From NCBI GenBank assembly GCA_029261695.1, contig JAJDAV010000042.1:1-48291 (forward strand): a DNA stretch of 48,291 bases, read 5' to 3'. The DNA is from Nitrospinaceae bacterium (GTDB lineage: Bacteria; Nitrospinota; Nitrospinia; Nitrospinales; VA-1). Below are positions 9,378 through 18,213 of the stretch, one piece after another. The position numbers were made by a program, and so were the translations under genes. Numbering within the stretch: position 1 is the first letter of the stretch; each line of letters starts with the position of its first letter. Under the pieces are notes generated by a model. It searched no databases, had not been told where the DNA came from, and saw only the letters and a program-made list of their open reading frames with translations.

Positions 9378-10012
9378 CGATCACTGCAATTTCGGGTTGG
9401 GCAATTCCCGAAACCTGGTTTGAAGAACAAATAAATAATGTGTTTATCGACGCTGACACAAGAATTATTTATCCTAAAAACCCGGAAAACAAAGAAGAAG
9501 CGCGACAAGTTTTAAATCAATATCCATCTGATCTTTATATTGGCTATTCCCTAGGAAGCCTCTGGCTCCTTAAATACCAAGAATTTTTACCACAAAATTG
9601 CCATAAAGCTTTATTGGCGCCAATTTTGGGATTTTTAGATTCAAGCAAATTGGGGGGGAAAACTACAGAAGCACAGTTAAAATATCTGATAAAAATATTA
9701 AAGAACAGCTCCGATGAGACCGAGATTTTGCGGGATTTTTTCTTTCACGCAAATTTGCCCTACCCTGAAACCCAAATTCATGAAATCCACAAAAGAGAAA
9801 TTTTAATAAATGGCTTGGAGTTTCTTAATAATTTTTCTGTTACTGGCAAAGAAACTAATGATTTTTTGTCGATTATAGGGGAAAATGATACTTTTGTGGA
9901 TCCAGAAACTTTAAAAGTGCATATTCCACACTTGAAAATTATAAAGGGAGCTGGGCATTCACCTACTTTATTGCTGAAACAGTTAGCTAATAAATTTCTT
10001 AAATTGAGATAA
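9362..10012 (+). CDS. Alpha/beta hydrolase, candidate pimeloyl-ACP methyl ester esterase (BioH/BioG-like)
   Basis: This 216-aa alpha/beta hydrolase has a readable catalytic triad: S63 in the nucleophile elbow GYSLGS, D176 in GENDTFVD and H199 in GAGHSP. The N-terminal [13 protein letters not shown] matches the start of short BioH/BioG-type hydrolases. Its start lies inside the 3' end of bioF, so the two are translationally coupled. With bioC 2.3 kb downstream, the likely role is removing the methyl ester from pimeloyl-ACP methyl ester, releasing the chain built under BioC. That specificity is inferred from context, since several unrelated esterases fill this step in different bacteria. Confidence 0.7.
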   Translation: MEKRLTITAISGWAIPETWFEEQINNVFIDADTRIIYPKNPENKEEARQVLNQYPSDLYIGYSLGSLWLLKYQEFLPQNCHKALLAPILGFLDSSKLGGKTTEAQLKYLIKILKNSSDETEILRDFFFHANLPYPETQIHEIHKREILINGLEFLNNFSVTGKETNDFLSIIGENDTFVDPETLKVHIPHLKIIKGAGHSPTLLLKQLANKFLKLR

Positions 10013-10026
10013 ACGATTCATTCTGC

Positions 10027-12288
10027 ATGAAAATATTTGGAATAAATTTTACAGCGAATCCTACGGATAAAAGTCCGATTACGATCGCTCTTTGTGATTT
10101 TAAAAAAAGTCATGGGCTTTCTGTACACAAGGTCCAATTCTTAACCTCAATATCTGAGTTTGAGCTTTTTTTAAAGCAAAAAGGCCCTTGGTTTGCTGGT
10201 GTTAATTTCCCACTGGGGCAGCCCAAGCAGTTTCTTGAAAAAGCAGCTCTACCGCCCGTATGGAATACCTACATTAAAGAAATTCGAAAATGGAAACAAA
10301 CAGGATTTGAAAAAAAGGTAAAACAGTACATCAACAAACTCCCAAAGGGAAATAAATTACCCCTTCGCATAACAGATATATTTGCGGGATCAGATAGTCC
10401 CTTAAAACTCACAGGGAATCATTCTATCCACCGTTTTTTTGAAGGTAGTCATTGCGTACTTAAGTCTGGTGCATCTATCATCCCCTGTTTACCCAAAAAA
10501 GATAATAGAATAATTATTGAAACATTACCTGAATTGGTTGCCCAACGATTTAAAGTTCACGATGCTCAAGGAAAAAGAAAAAAGTCAGAGGCAGAAAATA
10601 TTCATAAAGAAGTAATAAAGGGTTTGGAAACCCCTGAATTTGAGCACGATTTTGATTTTAAATTGTTTATTGATGACACCCTGAAATTACAATGCATCGA
10701 AGATGTTAAAGGTTTTTCTCTTGATGCGATATTAAGCGCAGTTCAGACAGGCTGGTCGTACAATATGGGAAAACCCAATTATGGGATTCCAGATTTACAG
10801 CACCCCAGTATCCAATCCGAAGGCTGGATTATTGATCCTAGTCTGGTTAATGGAATAGCAAAACCTAAGAATAAATTAGGTAACGAGCTTGCAGAGTTTA
10901 TCCAAAAAGGGGGATTAGACTCCAAGAGGTCTTTTAACCTAATGGGTCACATCCAGAGACTATCAAATATTGGCCGAGCATTATCAGGTGAACGCAATTT
11001 AAATGCATTACTAGAAATAATTGTAAATGAGGCAAGAGACCTGACCCATGCTGATGGGGGGACACTTTACATAATGCAAGATGATGTCCTGAATTTTAAA
11101 ATTGTTCAGAACGAATCATTAAATATATTCATGGGTGGCACCACCGGGAAGGACATAACCTTTCCACCTGTCGCGAAAAATATGTCCAATGTCTCTGCTT
11201 ACGTTGCAATAAAGAATATTTCAGTAAATATCCCAGATGTTTATAACTATGAGCCTTTCGATTTTACCGGGCCCAAAAAGTTTGATGAGAAAACAGGTTA
11301 TCGAACCAAATCCATGCTTGTTGTACCACTTACTAACCATGAGGATGTAGTTATAGGGGTTTTACAACTCTTAAACGCTCGGGATATAAAAGATAAGAAA
11401 AGAGTCATTCCGTTTTCCCCTGATTACGAAAGCCTGGTTGAGTCATTAGCCTCCCAAGCAGCGGTAGCAGTTAGCAATGCCTCCCTCATAAATGAAATAA
11501 AATCAGCACATCAAACATTGATTGTTGCTCGAGATAAATCTGAAGAGGCTAACCGCGCAAAGAGTAATTTCCTGGCTAACATGAGTCACGAGCTCCGAAC
11601 TCCCATGAACGCAATCATTGGCTATAGCGAAATGTTATTGGAGGATGCAGAAGAAGAAGGGTTAGATGATTTCACAGATGATCTGGGGAAAATCCGATCA
11701 TCAGGAAAGCATTTATTAGGATTAATTAATGAAATTCTCGATTTATCAAAAATTGAAGCTGGGAAAATGGAAATCCTGCTCGAAAGCTTTGAGATTTCAA
11801 AATTAGTCAAAGAAGTTGAGGGTACAATTCACCCTCTCGCGGAAAAAGGATCGAATAAATTGGTCATAGATTGTCCTGAAGGTATTGGTTATATGGATGC
11901 CGATGAAACCCGAGTCCGCCAAATGCTGCATAACTTATTAAGCAATGCATGTAAATTCACAGAAAATGGCACCGTTACGTTAAAAGTTTTTCGCGATACA
12001 AGAGACGACATCGAGTGGGTTAATTTTGCCATCAGTGATACAGGCATGGGTATCCCGGAAGAATCTATTAACAAGCTATTCCTGGAGTTTTCTCAAGTCG
12101 ACAATTCCTCGACAAGAAAATTTGGAGGTACCGGACTTGGCCTTGCAATCAGCAGGAGGTTTTGCTTAATGATGGGAGGAGATATACGAGTAAGAAGTGT
12201 TTTGAATGAAGGCTCAACCTTCACCATTTATCTCCCAGTTAAAGTAATCACCCAAAAAACACTAAGAAGAAGGCAAAGTGATCGTTAA
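10027..12288 (+). CDS. DUF429-GAF-histidine kinase fusion protein
   Basis: This 753-aa protein has three parts. Residues 1-280 match DUF429 (predicted RNase H-fold nuclease family), with the family segments [39 protein letters not shown] and a closing EGWIID. Residues about 308-485 are a GAF sensor domain. Residues about 500-745 form a histidine kinase: H-box His521 in [19 protein letters not shown]-box N640 in [10 protein letters not shown]1 box DTGMGIP (671-677) and [10 protein letters not shown]. No membrane segment or receiver domain is present, so it looks like a soluble sensor kinase with an unknown partner. Asn occupies positions 7 and 60 where DUF429 usually has Asp, suggesting a sensing rather than cutting N-terminus. 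It lies 14 bases after the esterase gene, within the biotin cluster. Confidence 0.85.
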   Translation: MKIFGINFTANPTDKSPITIALCDFKKSHGLSVHKVQFLTSISEFELFLKQKGPWFAGVNFPLGQPKQFLEKAALPPVWNTYIKEIRKWKQTGFEKKVKQYINKLPKGNKLPLRITDIFAGSDSPLKLTGNHSIHRFFEGSHCVLKSGASIIPCLPKKDNRIIIETLPELVAQRFKVHDAQGKRKKSEAENIHKEVIKGLETPEFEHDFDFKLFIDDTLKLQCIEDVKGFSLDAILSAVQTGWSYNMGKPNYGIPDLQHPSIQSEGWIIDPSLVNGIAKPKNKLGNELAEFIQKGGLDSKRSFNLMGHIQRLSNIGRALSGERNLNALLEIIVNEARDLTHADGGTLYIMQDDVLNFKIVQNESLNIFMGGTTGKDITFPPVAKNMSNVSAYVAIKNISVNIPDVYNYEPFDFTGPKKFDEKTGYRTKSMLVVPLTNHEDVVIGVLQLLNARDIKDKKRVIPFSPDYESLVESLASQAAVAVSNASLINEIKSAHQTLIVARDKSEEANRAKSNFLANMSHELRTPMNAIIGYSEMLLEDAEEEGLDDFTDDLGKIRSSGKHLLGLINEILDLSKIEAGKMEILLESFEISKLVKEVEGTIHPLAEKGSNKLVIDCPEGIGYMDADETRVRQMLHNLLSNACKFTENGTVTLKVFRDTRDDIEWVNFAISDTGMGIPEESINKLFLEFSQVDNSSTRKFGGTGLGLAISRRFCLMMGGDIRVRSVLNEGSTFTIYLPVKVITQKTLRRRQSDR

Positions 12289-12357
12289 ACATTTATCTCT
12301 TTCCAGTATGGGGTAAATATAAATCACACATCTCGCCATGAACATTTCAAACCTCCT

Positions 12358-13125
12358 TTGACTTTGGATCACCCAAATCGGTCATCAGACATAGAAAAAA
12401 AAATTGTTGAAAGTTTTTCAAAGTATGCTCGTTCTTATGATCGTTACGCACTTTTGCAGCGATCTATGGCAGAGCGACTGGCTTCTTTTTTACCTCAAAA
12501 GCCTCCCCCTCATATTATTGAGCTAGGTTGTGGAACAGGAGTTTTTACTCGGCACCTTTTAACTATGCCCCTAAAAAACCTGACCCTAAATGATATATCA
12601 CCTGAAATGATTAAAATATTGAAAGCGCGTTTATCAACTCCTGGTAATACTAAGTTTTTGGTGGGAAATGCAGAAAAAATCACATTGGAAATGGCAGATT
12701 TAATATGCGCCAATGCAGTTTTTCAATGGTTTGAAAATCCTTTAGAAACGCTAACTGGCTTAAAGAGTTCATTAAATAAAAAGGGAAGTATATTATTTAG
12801 TACATTTGGCCCTGAAACATTGATGGAGTTTCGCCAAGCCGCAAATATAGTTAGCCCAACAACTCTTTATACTATCAAACAATGGAAGAACTTTATAAAG
12901 GACACAGGGTTTGTGTTGAGGTCATTTGATATGGAAAAAAGAAAAATTTTCTCTCCAAGTGCTATGAATTTAATAAAAAATCTTCAGCAAATTGGAGCAG
13001 CACCTATTAGAATGTTTAATGCGGGTGGATTAAGGAAACTAATCAGGGATTACGATAAACATTTTTCTACAGATCAGGGAGTTTATGCAACCTGGGAGCT
13101 CTATTACTTTTCCATTACTTGTTGA
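12358..13125 (+). CDS. bioC: Malonyl-ACP O-methyltransferase
   Basis: This 255-aa class I SAM-dependent methyltransferase matches BioC, which methylates malonyl-ACP to disguise it as a fatty-acid primer. The N-terminal VESFSKYARSYDRYALLQ segment is typical of BioC. The SAM-binding motif I is ELGCGTGVFTRHL (E55-L67). It is followed by an acidic strand with LNDISPEM and by the BioC-like ANAVFQWFENP and LFSTFGPETLMEFR stretches. A TTG at 12358 is the best start, because no in-frame ATG precedes the conserved N-terminus. The gene completes the window's biotin set; bioA, bioD and bioB are not here. Confidence 0.88.
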   Translation: MTLDHPNRSSDIEKKIVESFSKYARSYDRYALLQRSMAERLASFLPQKPPPHIIELGCGTGVFTRHLLTMPLKNLTLNDISPEMIKILKARLSTPGNTKFLVGNAEKITLEMADLICANAVFQWFENPLETLTGLKSSLNKKGSILFSTFGPETLMEFRQAANIVSPTTLYTIKQWKNFIKDTGFVLRSFDMEKRKIFSPSAMNLIKNLQQIGAAPIRMFNAGGLRKLIRDYDKHFSTDQGVYATWELYYFSITC

Positions 13126-13176
13126 TATAGAAAGTTTATATTATACAAAACAAACCCCCGGCTTATTTATATAAAG

Positions 13177-15054
13177 ATGCCAGCAAATTTCCTCAGTAAA
13201 AATCTAGCTCTCCTAAAATCGCATCATCCAAAAGCATATGAAGTTATTAATAATTCTATTCCAACTAGTAAATTCTTTATTTCGGAATCAAACTCCGGTC
13301 TCCCAACGCTTTCCTATATAAATGATGAAGGGAATCAGATTTGTTTACTTAGCAAATACGACCCCCTTAAAGAAGCCAATAGTTTAATCAATTCCCTAAA
13401 TCCACAAGAACATACAAACTACATTGTTAGTAGTATGGGATTATGCTACCAGATAATCGAACTGATAAAGCTAGCACCTACATCTTCTAGGATTATTGTA
13501 ATCGAACGCAACCCAGAACTAGCCAGGCTTGCCTTTGAAACAAAAGATTTAAGCCAAGTTATACTTTTTCCAGGTTTATCTTTTGCTTTCCCTGAAACAA
13601 CAAATGATGTTCTGACTATTCTAGAAAAAGATAAATTTAATTATTGTTTAAATGGTTATCAACTCGTTAGACAGAAATCTTTACATCAAATAGATGCGGA
13701 AGGTAATAATGAATTTCTCGGGGAATTAGAGAAGTTTTTTCAAGCCGCTACGATCGAACTTAAAACCCAAACAGCAAAGTCTAAATTATTTTACAATAAT
13801 GTTCGCAGGAATTTCTCCAATCTAATATCAAGTAATGGCATAGAGGCCATTAAAAACTCTTTTCAAGATATGCCTGCTATTATTTGTTCAGCAGGCCCCT
13901 CACTTGACAAAAATATTCAATATCTAAAACCTAAAAGAGATAATTTTATTTTAATCTCTGCGGCAACTGCATTAGAGCCATTATTTAAAAATGGGATTTC
14001 ACCTGACTTTGTAGTCGCTATTGACCCAGATGAATTGACACCTCGTTTCTTCGATTTCCAGAGTAAAATTGAAAATACATGGCTTATTTACGACCCTGTA
14101 GTTCCCTCTATTATTCCAGAGTTCTTCAAAGACAAACGCTTTACTTATGACTCACCAGTTAATTTAGCCCAATGGTTAAAAAAGCATATAGGATCTTATG
14201 GCTCACTAGGTAAAGTTTTTTCCGTCGCTCATGCAGCCTTTGAGTTAGCTAATAATATTGGATGCTCACCAATCATTTTCATAGGTCAAGACCTTTCTTT
14301 CTCTGGAAACCGGCTCCACTCAAGGAACTCATATTATTACCAAGAAAAAGAAAAATTATTGGGCCCCATTGAAACGATGGAAAATTTAGATGAGAAAAAA
14401 TTTCGCAAATATTCTGAAAATTTATTTGACGGTCCAAATATATTTGGCGGTCAATTAAAGACAACGGTGGCTCTAGACACTTACGCACAAATGTTGTCGG
14501 ATTCCTTCAGTAATAATTCAAATATTTTCAATGCCACGGAAGGAGGTATGGGAATAAGAGGAACCGAAAATATATTATTGCGTGAAGCTATTAATACTTA
14601 TTGTTGCAAAAACATTTCAACGCTTAAAACAAATATCCTTAAATCTCTTCCACCCATACCCCCTAAAATTGCAGAGGTGCATAAGACGGCAGAGAAAAAA
14701 CTTACGTGTTTTAGAGAGATTTCCAATCAATTAGCTGAACTTGAAACAGGACTGAAGCAAGGGCAATTTATAACAGATATAACCAAAGAGAGTTTTGTGC
14801 GCAAGATGAGGTCAATCATTCAAGACTTGTTAGAGGATGAAGAAGCGACTTTGCTTCTACAAGGTTATGACTATTCGGGGTTTGCTATTTGGAATCAAAA
14901 ATCAAATGAGATATCTAAAAATAAAATGGGTGTCGGAAACCCGGATCGCCTCGAGGAAGAATTTCAACGTGATAAAAATTTTCTTGATAGTTTAAAAAAT
15001 TCTGTAAAATTTCATTTAGATTTTTTTTCAAGTTTGGCAAATAAGGATAACTAG
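13177..15054 (+). CDS. MptE-like (DUF115) motility accessory factor family protein
   Basis: This 625-aa protein belongs to the DUF115 / 6-hydroxymethylpterin diphosphokinase MptE-like family, which includes the Maf flagellin glycosyltransferases. The central core has the hallmark CSAGPSLDKNIQ (AGPSLD from residue 239), ISAATALEPLF, GISPDFVVAIDP and FIGQDLSFSGNRLHS. The C-terminal third is helical and charged. In flagellated bacteria these proteins transfer nonulosonic acids to flagellin, and flagellar genes occur about 20 kb away, but no sugar-synthesis genes are in the window. ATG at 13177 fits the start. Glycosyltransferase activity is inferred from the family. Confidence 0.75.
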   Translation: MPANFLSKNLALLKSHHPKAYEVINNSIPTSKFFISESNSGLPTLSYINDEGNQICLLSKYDPLKEANSLINSLNPQEHTNYIVSSMGLCYQIIELIKLAPTSSRIIVIERNPELARLAFETKDLSQVILFPGLSFAFPETTNDVLTILEKDKFNYCLNGYQLVRQKSLHQIDAEGNNEFLGELEKFFQAATIELKTQTAKSKLFYNNVRRNFSNLISSNGIEAIKNSFQDMPAIICSAGPSLDKNIQYLKPKRDNFILISAATALEPLFKNGISPDFVVAIDPDELTPRFFDFQSKIENTWLIYDPVVPSIIPEFFKDKRFTYDSPVNLAQWLKKHIGSYGSLGKVFSVAHAAFELANNIGCSPIIFIGQDLSFSGNRLHSRNSYYYQEKEKLLGPIETMENLDEKKFRKYSENLFDGPNIFGGQLKTTVALDTYAQMLSDSFSNNSNIFNATEGGMGIRGTENILLREAINTYCCKNISTLKTNILKSLPPIPPKIAEVHKTAEKKLTCFREISNQLAELETGLKQGQFITDITKESFVRKMRSIIQDLLEDEEATLLLQGYDYSGFAIWNQKSNEISKNKMGVGNPDRLEEEFQRDKNFLDSLKNSVKFHLDFFSSLANKDN

Positions 15055-15214
15055 TTTATTTTAGAATCATCTTAAAACCCCACTCCGTTCCCAATTGATC
15101 CGCTAGCTTAAATAATTGAATAAGCGCCTATTTTTCAATACTTTAGTATTGACAAAAATCCCCTATAAGTTTATCCTCTTAACATCAAATAAAATTAAAT
15201 GGATGGAGGCAGGC

Positions 15215-15403
15215 ATGGAAGCTTTGCATGACAAAAATATGCCCTTTCCGGAAGATGATGGCTCATCGGCCCAAAAAGATAGCTTGGAATCGTTTGAGAA
15301 TGATCTTCGGGAGGAAAATTTACGTATGATGAGAAATCTACGCTTGAAAGAAATGATAGGCAAGGCCAAAAAGAATGACCCTACGGTATGGCCCTTCAAA
15401 TAG
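15215..15403 (+). CDS. Small acidic hypothetical protein, 62 aa
   Basis: This short protein is preceded by a strong ribosome-binding site, GGAGG at 15205-15209, five bases before ATG 15215. An in-frame ATG at 15203 and a TTG at 15116 exist, but the Shine-Dalgarno spacing favours 15215. The protein is charged (PFPEDDGSS, then a basic helix RNLRLKEMIGKAKK) and ends DPTVWPFK. It has no membrane segment or known motif. It follows the MptE-like gene by 160 bases and converges with the redoxin gene. The function is unknown. Confidence 0.6.
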   Translation: MEALHDKNMPFPEDDGSSAQKDSLESFENDLREENLRMMRNLRLKEMIGKAKKNDPTVWPFK

Positions 15404-15434
15404 TTTAAAATTCTGTTGTTCGAGTTTCTTATAT

Positions 15435-16091
15435 TTACTCGGCCAACAGGTTTTTAATCTCTGTCGCCAATCCAAATCCTGAGCCAAACCATTTACCACG
15501 CAAGACGCCCTCCTTATCAATCAATATAGTCGAAGGGGTCCCTCGCAACTGATAATTTTCGAAGGTCTCTGCAGTAAATTTTTTATCTTTATAATAATTG
15601 ATAACCTGTTCTGTTATTTTTTTCTGAGTCACCTCAGGTAATTGAGAGAAGTCAGGAAAATCTCTTTTTATCATTTTTCTAGCCGCTTCACTGGCTTTAG
15701 TAGGATCCGCTGGAACAATTTTATCCCAGGCAATAGCAAAGGGTATTTTATAAGAGAGATGATTGTTTTCAAGTAATCCCTGGCTTCCTAACCCATGCAA
15801 AGTTTCTCCAACCACTTCCCCATGCGTTACTAACTTTTTTAAATTTTCCAGATTATTCAATTGGTAATCTTCAAAAGCAGTAGCCAACCCCCAAAAAAGC
15901 ACAGGTTCATCGCGGAACATATTATAAGAATCAAGAATTTCTGGAAATCCAGCACTAAAACATCCTGGACAATTGACCTGAAAAACTTTTACAACAATAA
16001 TATTACCTCTTTCCCTACTAATATTTGAGGGTTCACCTTGTACCCACTCAGAGATTTCTAAGTCGGGAGCCATCTCGCTAATTTGAGGCAT
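15435..16091 (-). CDS. TlpA/redoxin-like thioredoxin-fold protein
   Basis: This 218-aa thioredoxin-fold protein has the redox motif CPGC (C41 and C44 with this start) after the strand VVKVFQVN, and the cis-proline loop RGTPSTILIDKEGV near the C-terminus. An inserted helical region of about 100 residues separates the two, as in AhpC/TSA-TlpA relatives. No signal peptide is seen, so it may be cytoplasmic, unlike classical TlpA. ATG 16091 is preferred over TTG 16109 because GGTGAGGA sits at proper distance upstream. It overlaps the upstream lipoprotein gene by 14 bases, so they are coupled. Its partner is unknown. Confidence 0.75.
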   Translation of the reverse strand: MPQISEMAPDLEISEWVQGEPSNISRERGNIIVVKVFQVNCPGCFSAGFPEILDSYNMFRDEPVLFWGLATAFEDYQLNNLENLKKLVTHGEVVGETLHGLGSQGLLENNHLSYKIPFAIAWDKIVPADPTKASEAARKMIKRDFPDFSQLPEVTQKKITEQVINYYKDKKFTAETFENYQLRGTPSTILIDKEGVLRGKWFGSGFGLATEIKNLLAE

Positions 16092-16905
16092 GACCCGTAT
16101 CCTCACCAATATTTGCCACTAAACGTTTAATCAAAGGTTTCATCCTCTCAGGTGGATTACTATTTAAAGCTTGATCGAGCAAAAAGAGCGCCCTACTCTT
16201 TTCTCCCTGAAGATTATGAATGACTCCAAGCATTACATAGGAGTTAAAAAGTTTGTCTCCCATAGGATAGTCATCAACTACTTTCTGGAAGTATTTTTTT
16301 GCATTGGAGAATTTTTTTAATCTATAAAATGAAGACCCTATTCCAAAATGGATATTATCTTCTAAAAAATTTGGTGGATTTTGCTTAATGAGTCCATTAA
16401 ATAGCTTTAAGCTTGCTTTATACTTGCCGTCACTAAATGCCTTCATCGCCAATTTGTAGTTTTCACTGGAAAATATAACAGGTGGCTTGACTTCTGAGAG
16501 AAGCCTTAATCTTTCTTTTTGTTCATCATATTTTACACGCGTATTTTGCAAGTCCTCTTTCATTTTTTGATTACGAGCGATTTCTTTATTTATTCGGCTT
16601 GAAAACTCACTGTCTGAATTGCGGATATTTGAATCTGCTTTACGGATTAAGCCATCCATAGTTTCTTCTTGTGCCGACACAGAGGCTTGGTTTATAAATA
16701 GTCGCTCTATTTCAGAGGTCAGTTTGTCCAAGTACTGTTGATTTTCTCTTCTTTTAGCAAGGGTTTCTTTATCTGGCGGATCCCAAACATGCATTTCAGT
16801 AGGATTTGCATTCCAATTAGTTGGAGCGGACGGCAAATATCCACCGCAAGCCGTGAAAAAACTGGCAAAAATAAAAACAACCATTATCAAAAAAATATTT
16901 TTCAT
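16078..16905 (-). CDS. TPR-containing lipoprotein, CpoB/YbgF-like
   Basis: This 275-aa protein has a lipoprotein signal with lipobox FFTAC (modified Cys20), so it should be anchored in the envelope. A coiled-coil region (about 60-130, rich in Lys/Glu/Arg) is followed by tetratricopeptide repeats (about 148-260), including KAMKAFSDGKYKASLKLFNGLIKQNP and the next unit with AKKYFQKVVDDYP. Coiled coil plus C-terminal TPR is the layout of CpoB/YbgF, although no tol-pal genes adjoin it. It is first in a two-gene unit with the redoxin and is divergent from the dnaJ-like gene. Confidence 0.75.
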   Translation of the reverse strand: MKNIFLIMVVFIFASFFTACGGYLPSAPTNWNANPTEMHVWDPPDKETLAKRRENQQYLDKLTSEIERLFINQASVSAQEETMDGLIRKADSNIRNSDSEFSSRINKEIARNQKMKEDLQNTRVKYDEQKERLRLLSEVKPPVIFSSENYKLAMKAFSDGKYKASLKLFNGLIKQNPPNFLEDNIHFGIGSSFYRLKKFSNAKKYFQKVVDDYPMGDKLFNSYVMLGVIHNLQGEKSRALFLLDQALNSNPPERMKPLIKRLVANIGEDTGHASN

Positions 16906-16923
16906 AGGCCTGCAAAGTTATAT

Positions 16924-16941
16924 AATCAGATATTACTGATT
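16924..16941. promoter_or_regulatory. Inverted repeat between divergent genes
   Basis: AATCAG and CTGATT are separated by six bases in the 79-base gap between the lipoprotein gene and the dnaJ-like gene. A dyad in a divergent promoter region could be an operator. Only six base pairs are matched, so chance is possible. Confidence 0.25.
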
Positions 16942-16984
16942 TAGTTTAGACAAAATCCCCTTAAAATTCAACCCTTTACAAACA

Positions 16985-17881
16985 ATGAAAGATTATTACT
17001 CCGTTTTAGGTATTAAAAAAGGTTCTTCCGATGATGACATTAAAAAAGCCTATCGCAAGCTTGCCATGAAATATCATCCAGACCGAAATGAAGGCGATTC
17101 CAAAGCTGAAAATAAATTTAAAGATATAAGCGAAGCCTACGCTGTTCTAAGTGACAATAAAAAGCGCCGTGAATACGACCAAGTAGGTTCAGAAGGGTTT
17201 CATCAAAAATTTTCACAAGAGGATATTTTCCGAGACTTTGATATCAACGATATACTCAGAGGGTTTGGATTTGGTTCCGGTCCAGGCAACCCTTTTCAAG
17301 GGCAAGAAGGCTTTTCTGGTGAAGGTGGGTTTGGTAATCGATTTCACCGTCAACCTCAAGCAAGTCCTCCCCCTCCCCTTATAAAAGAACTTTCTATAAG
17401 TTTTGAAGAGGCAGCATTAGGAGCCCAAAGAAATATTTCAATTTCACGAAATGGAAAGGTTGATGAGACCAGCATTAAAATTCCTGCAGGAATCACTGAC
17501 GGAAAAACCCTACGATTAAAAGGAAAAGGCCATTTAGGACCAGATGGTAAAACTTTGGGAGATTTGCATTTAAAAATCAGAGTGCAATCTCACCCTCTTT
17601 ATAGACGTGAAGGCCAAAACATTGTCATAGATTCTGAAATCAAATTGACCGACGCAATTTTAGGTACTACCATTGAAGTCCAAACTTTAAATGGCATTAA
17701 GGGAGTCAAAATCCCACCGGGGACACAAAACAATGCAAAGTTACGTTTAAAAGGGGTCGGCATAAAATCGCCATCAGGCATTCAGGGCGACCAATTGGTT
17801 AATATTAAAATATCTACCCCTAAAAATTTAACAGATGAGCAAATACAACACGTACAATTTTTAAGGGGTACAGGTATTTAA
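16985..17881 (+). CDS. DnaJ-class co-chaperone, CbpA-like
   Basis: This 298-aa protein starts with a J domain (residues 1-65) containing the HPD tripeptide at 31-33 that stimulates the Hsp70 ATPase. A Gly/Phe-rich linker follows (about 85-125). The C-terminal substrate-binding domain (about 130-290) has the family segments [31 protein letters not shown] and [16 protein letters not shown]. The cysteine-rich zinc finger of DnaJ itself is absent, which places it with CbpA-type proteins. It precedes the ferredoxin gene by 36 bases. DnaK is not in the window. Confidence 0.9.
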   Translation: MKDYYSVLGIKKGSSDDDIKKAYRKLAMKYHPDRNEGDSKAENKFKDISEAYAVLSDNKKRREYDQVGSEGFHQKFSQEDIFRDFDINDILRGFGFGSGPGNPFQGQEGFSGEGGFGNRFHRQPQASPPPPLIKELSISFEEAALGAQRNISISRNGKVDETSIKIPAGITDGKTLRLKGKGHLGPDGKTLGDLHLKIRVQSHPLYRREGQNIVIDSEIKLTDAILGTTIEVQTLNGIKGVKIPPGTQNNAKLRLKGVGIKSPSGIQGDQLVNIKISTPKNLTDEQIQHVQFLRGTGI

Positions 17882-17917
17882 AAATTTATAAGTTTTACTT
17901 ACTTAAGGGAGTAAATA

Positions 17918-18211
17918 GTGGCCAAAGTTTTTTTTAAGACAGATAACGTTACCCATGAAGTAGAAGACGGGACTCCACTTATAGACTTTTGTGATGAGAT
18001 TGATGTATCCCTTTCCTTTGGATGTACAGAAGGAACTTGCGGGGTATGCGAAGTCACAGTCATAGAGGGTAGAGAAAACCTATCCAGAATCACGGATGAA
18101 GAAAAAGATTATTTGTTAGAGGAAGACCTTGAAGATGGGATGCGACTAGGCTGCCAGGTAAAAATACGAAAAGGAGATGTGACGCTCAAATGGAAGAAGG
18201 TTAAAGGTTAA
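17918..18211 (+). CDS. Plant-type 2Fe-2S ferredoxin
   Basis: This 97-aa protein ligates one [2Fe-2S] cluster through C36, C41, C44 and C79 (pattern C-x4-C-x2-C-x34-C), in the loop FGCTEGTCGVCEV and in RLGCQV. The length and acidic character fit a soluble electron carrier. The start is GTG at 17918, with AAGGGAG seven bases upstream. It lies just after the dnaJ-like gene and ends two bases from the convergent NB-ARC-like gene. The redox partner is unknown. Confidence 0.9.
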   Translation: MAKVFFKTDNVTHEVEDGTPLIDFCDEIDVSLSFGCTEGTCGVCEVTVIEGRENLSRITDEEKDYLLEEDLEDGMRLGCQVKIRKGDVTLKWKKVKG

Positions 18212-18213
18212 AT

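Noticed and set aside
10027-10866. Active nuclease role for the DUF429 domain
   Set aside because: Two expected Asp positions are Asn, so catalysis should not be assumed from the family name.
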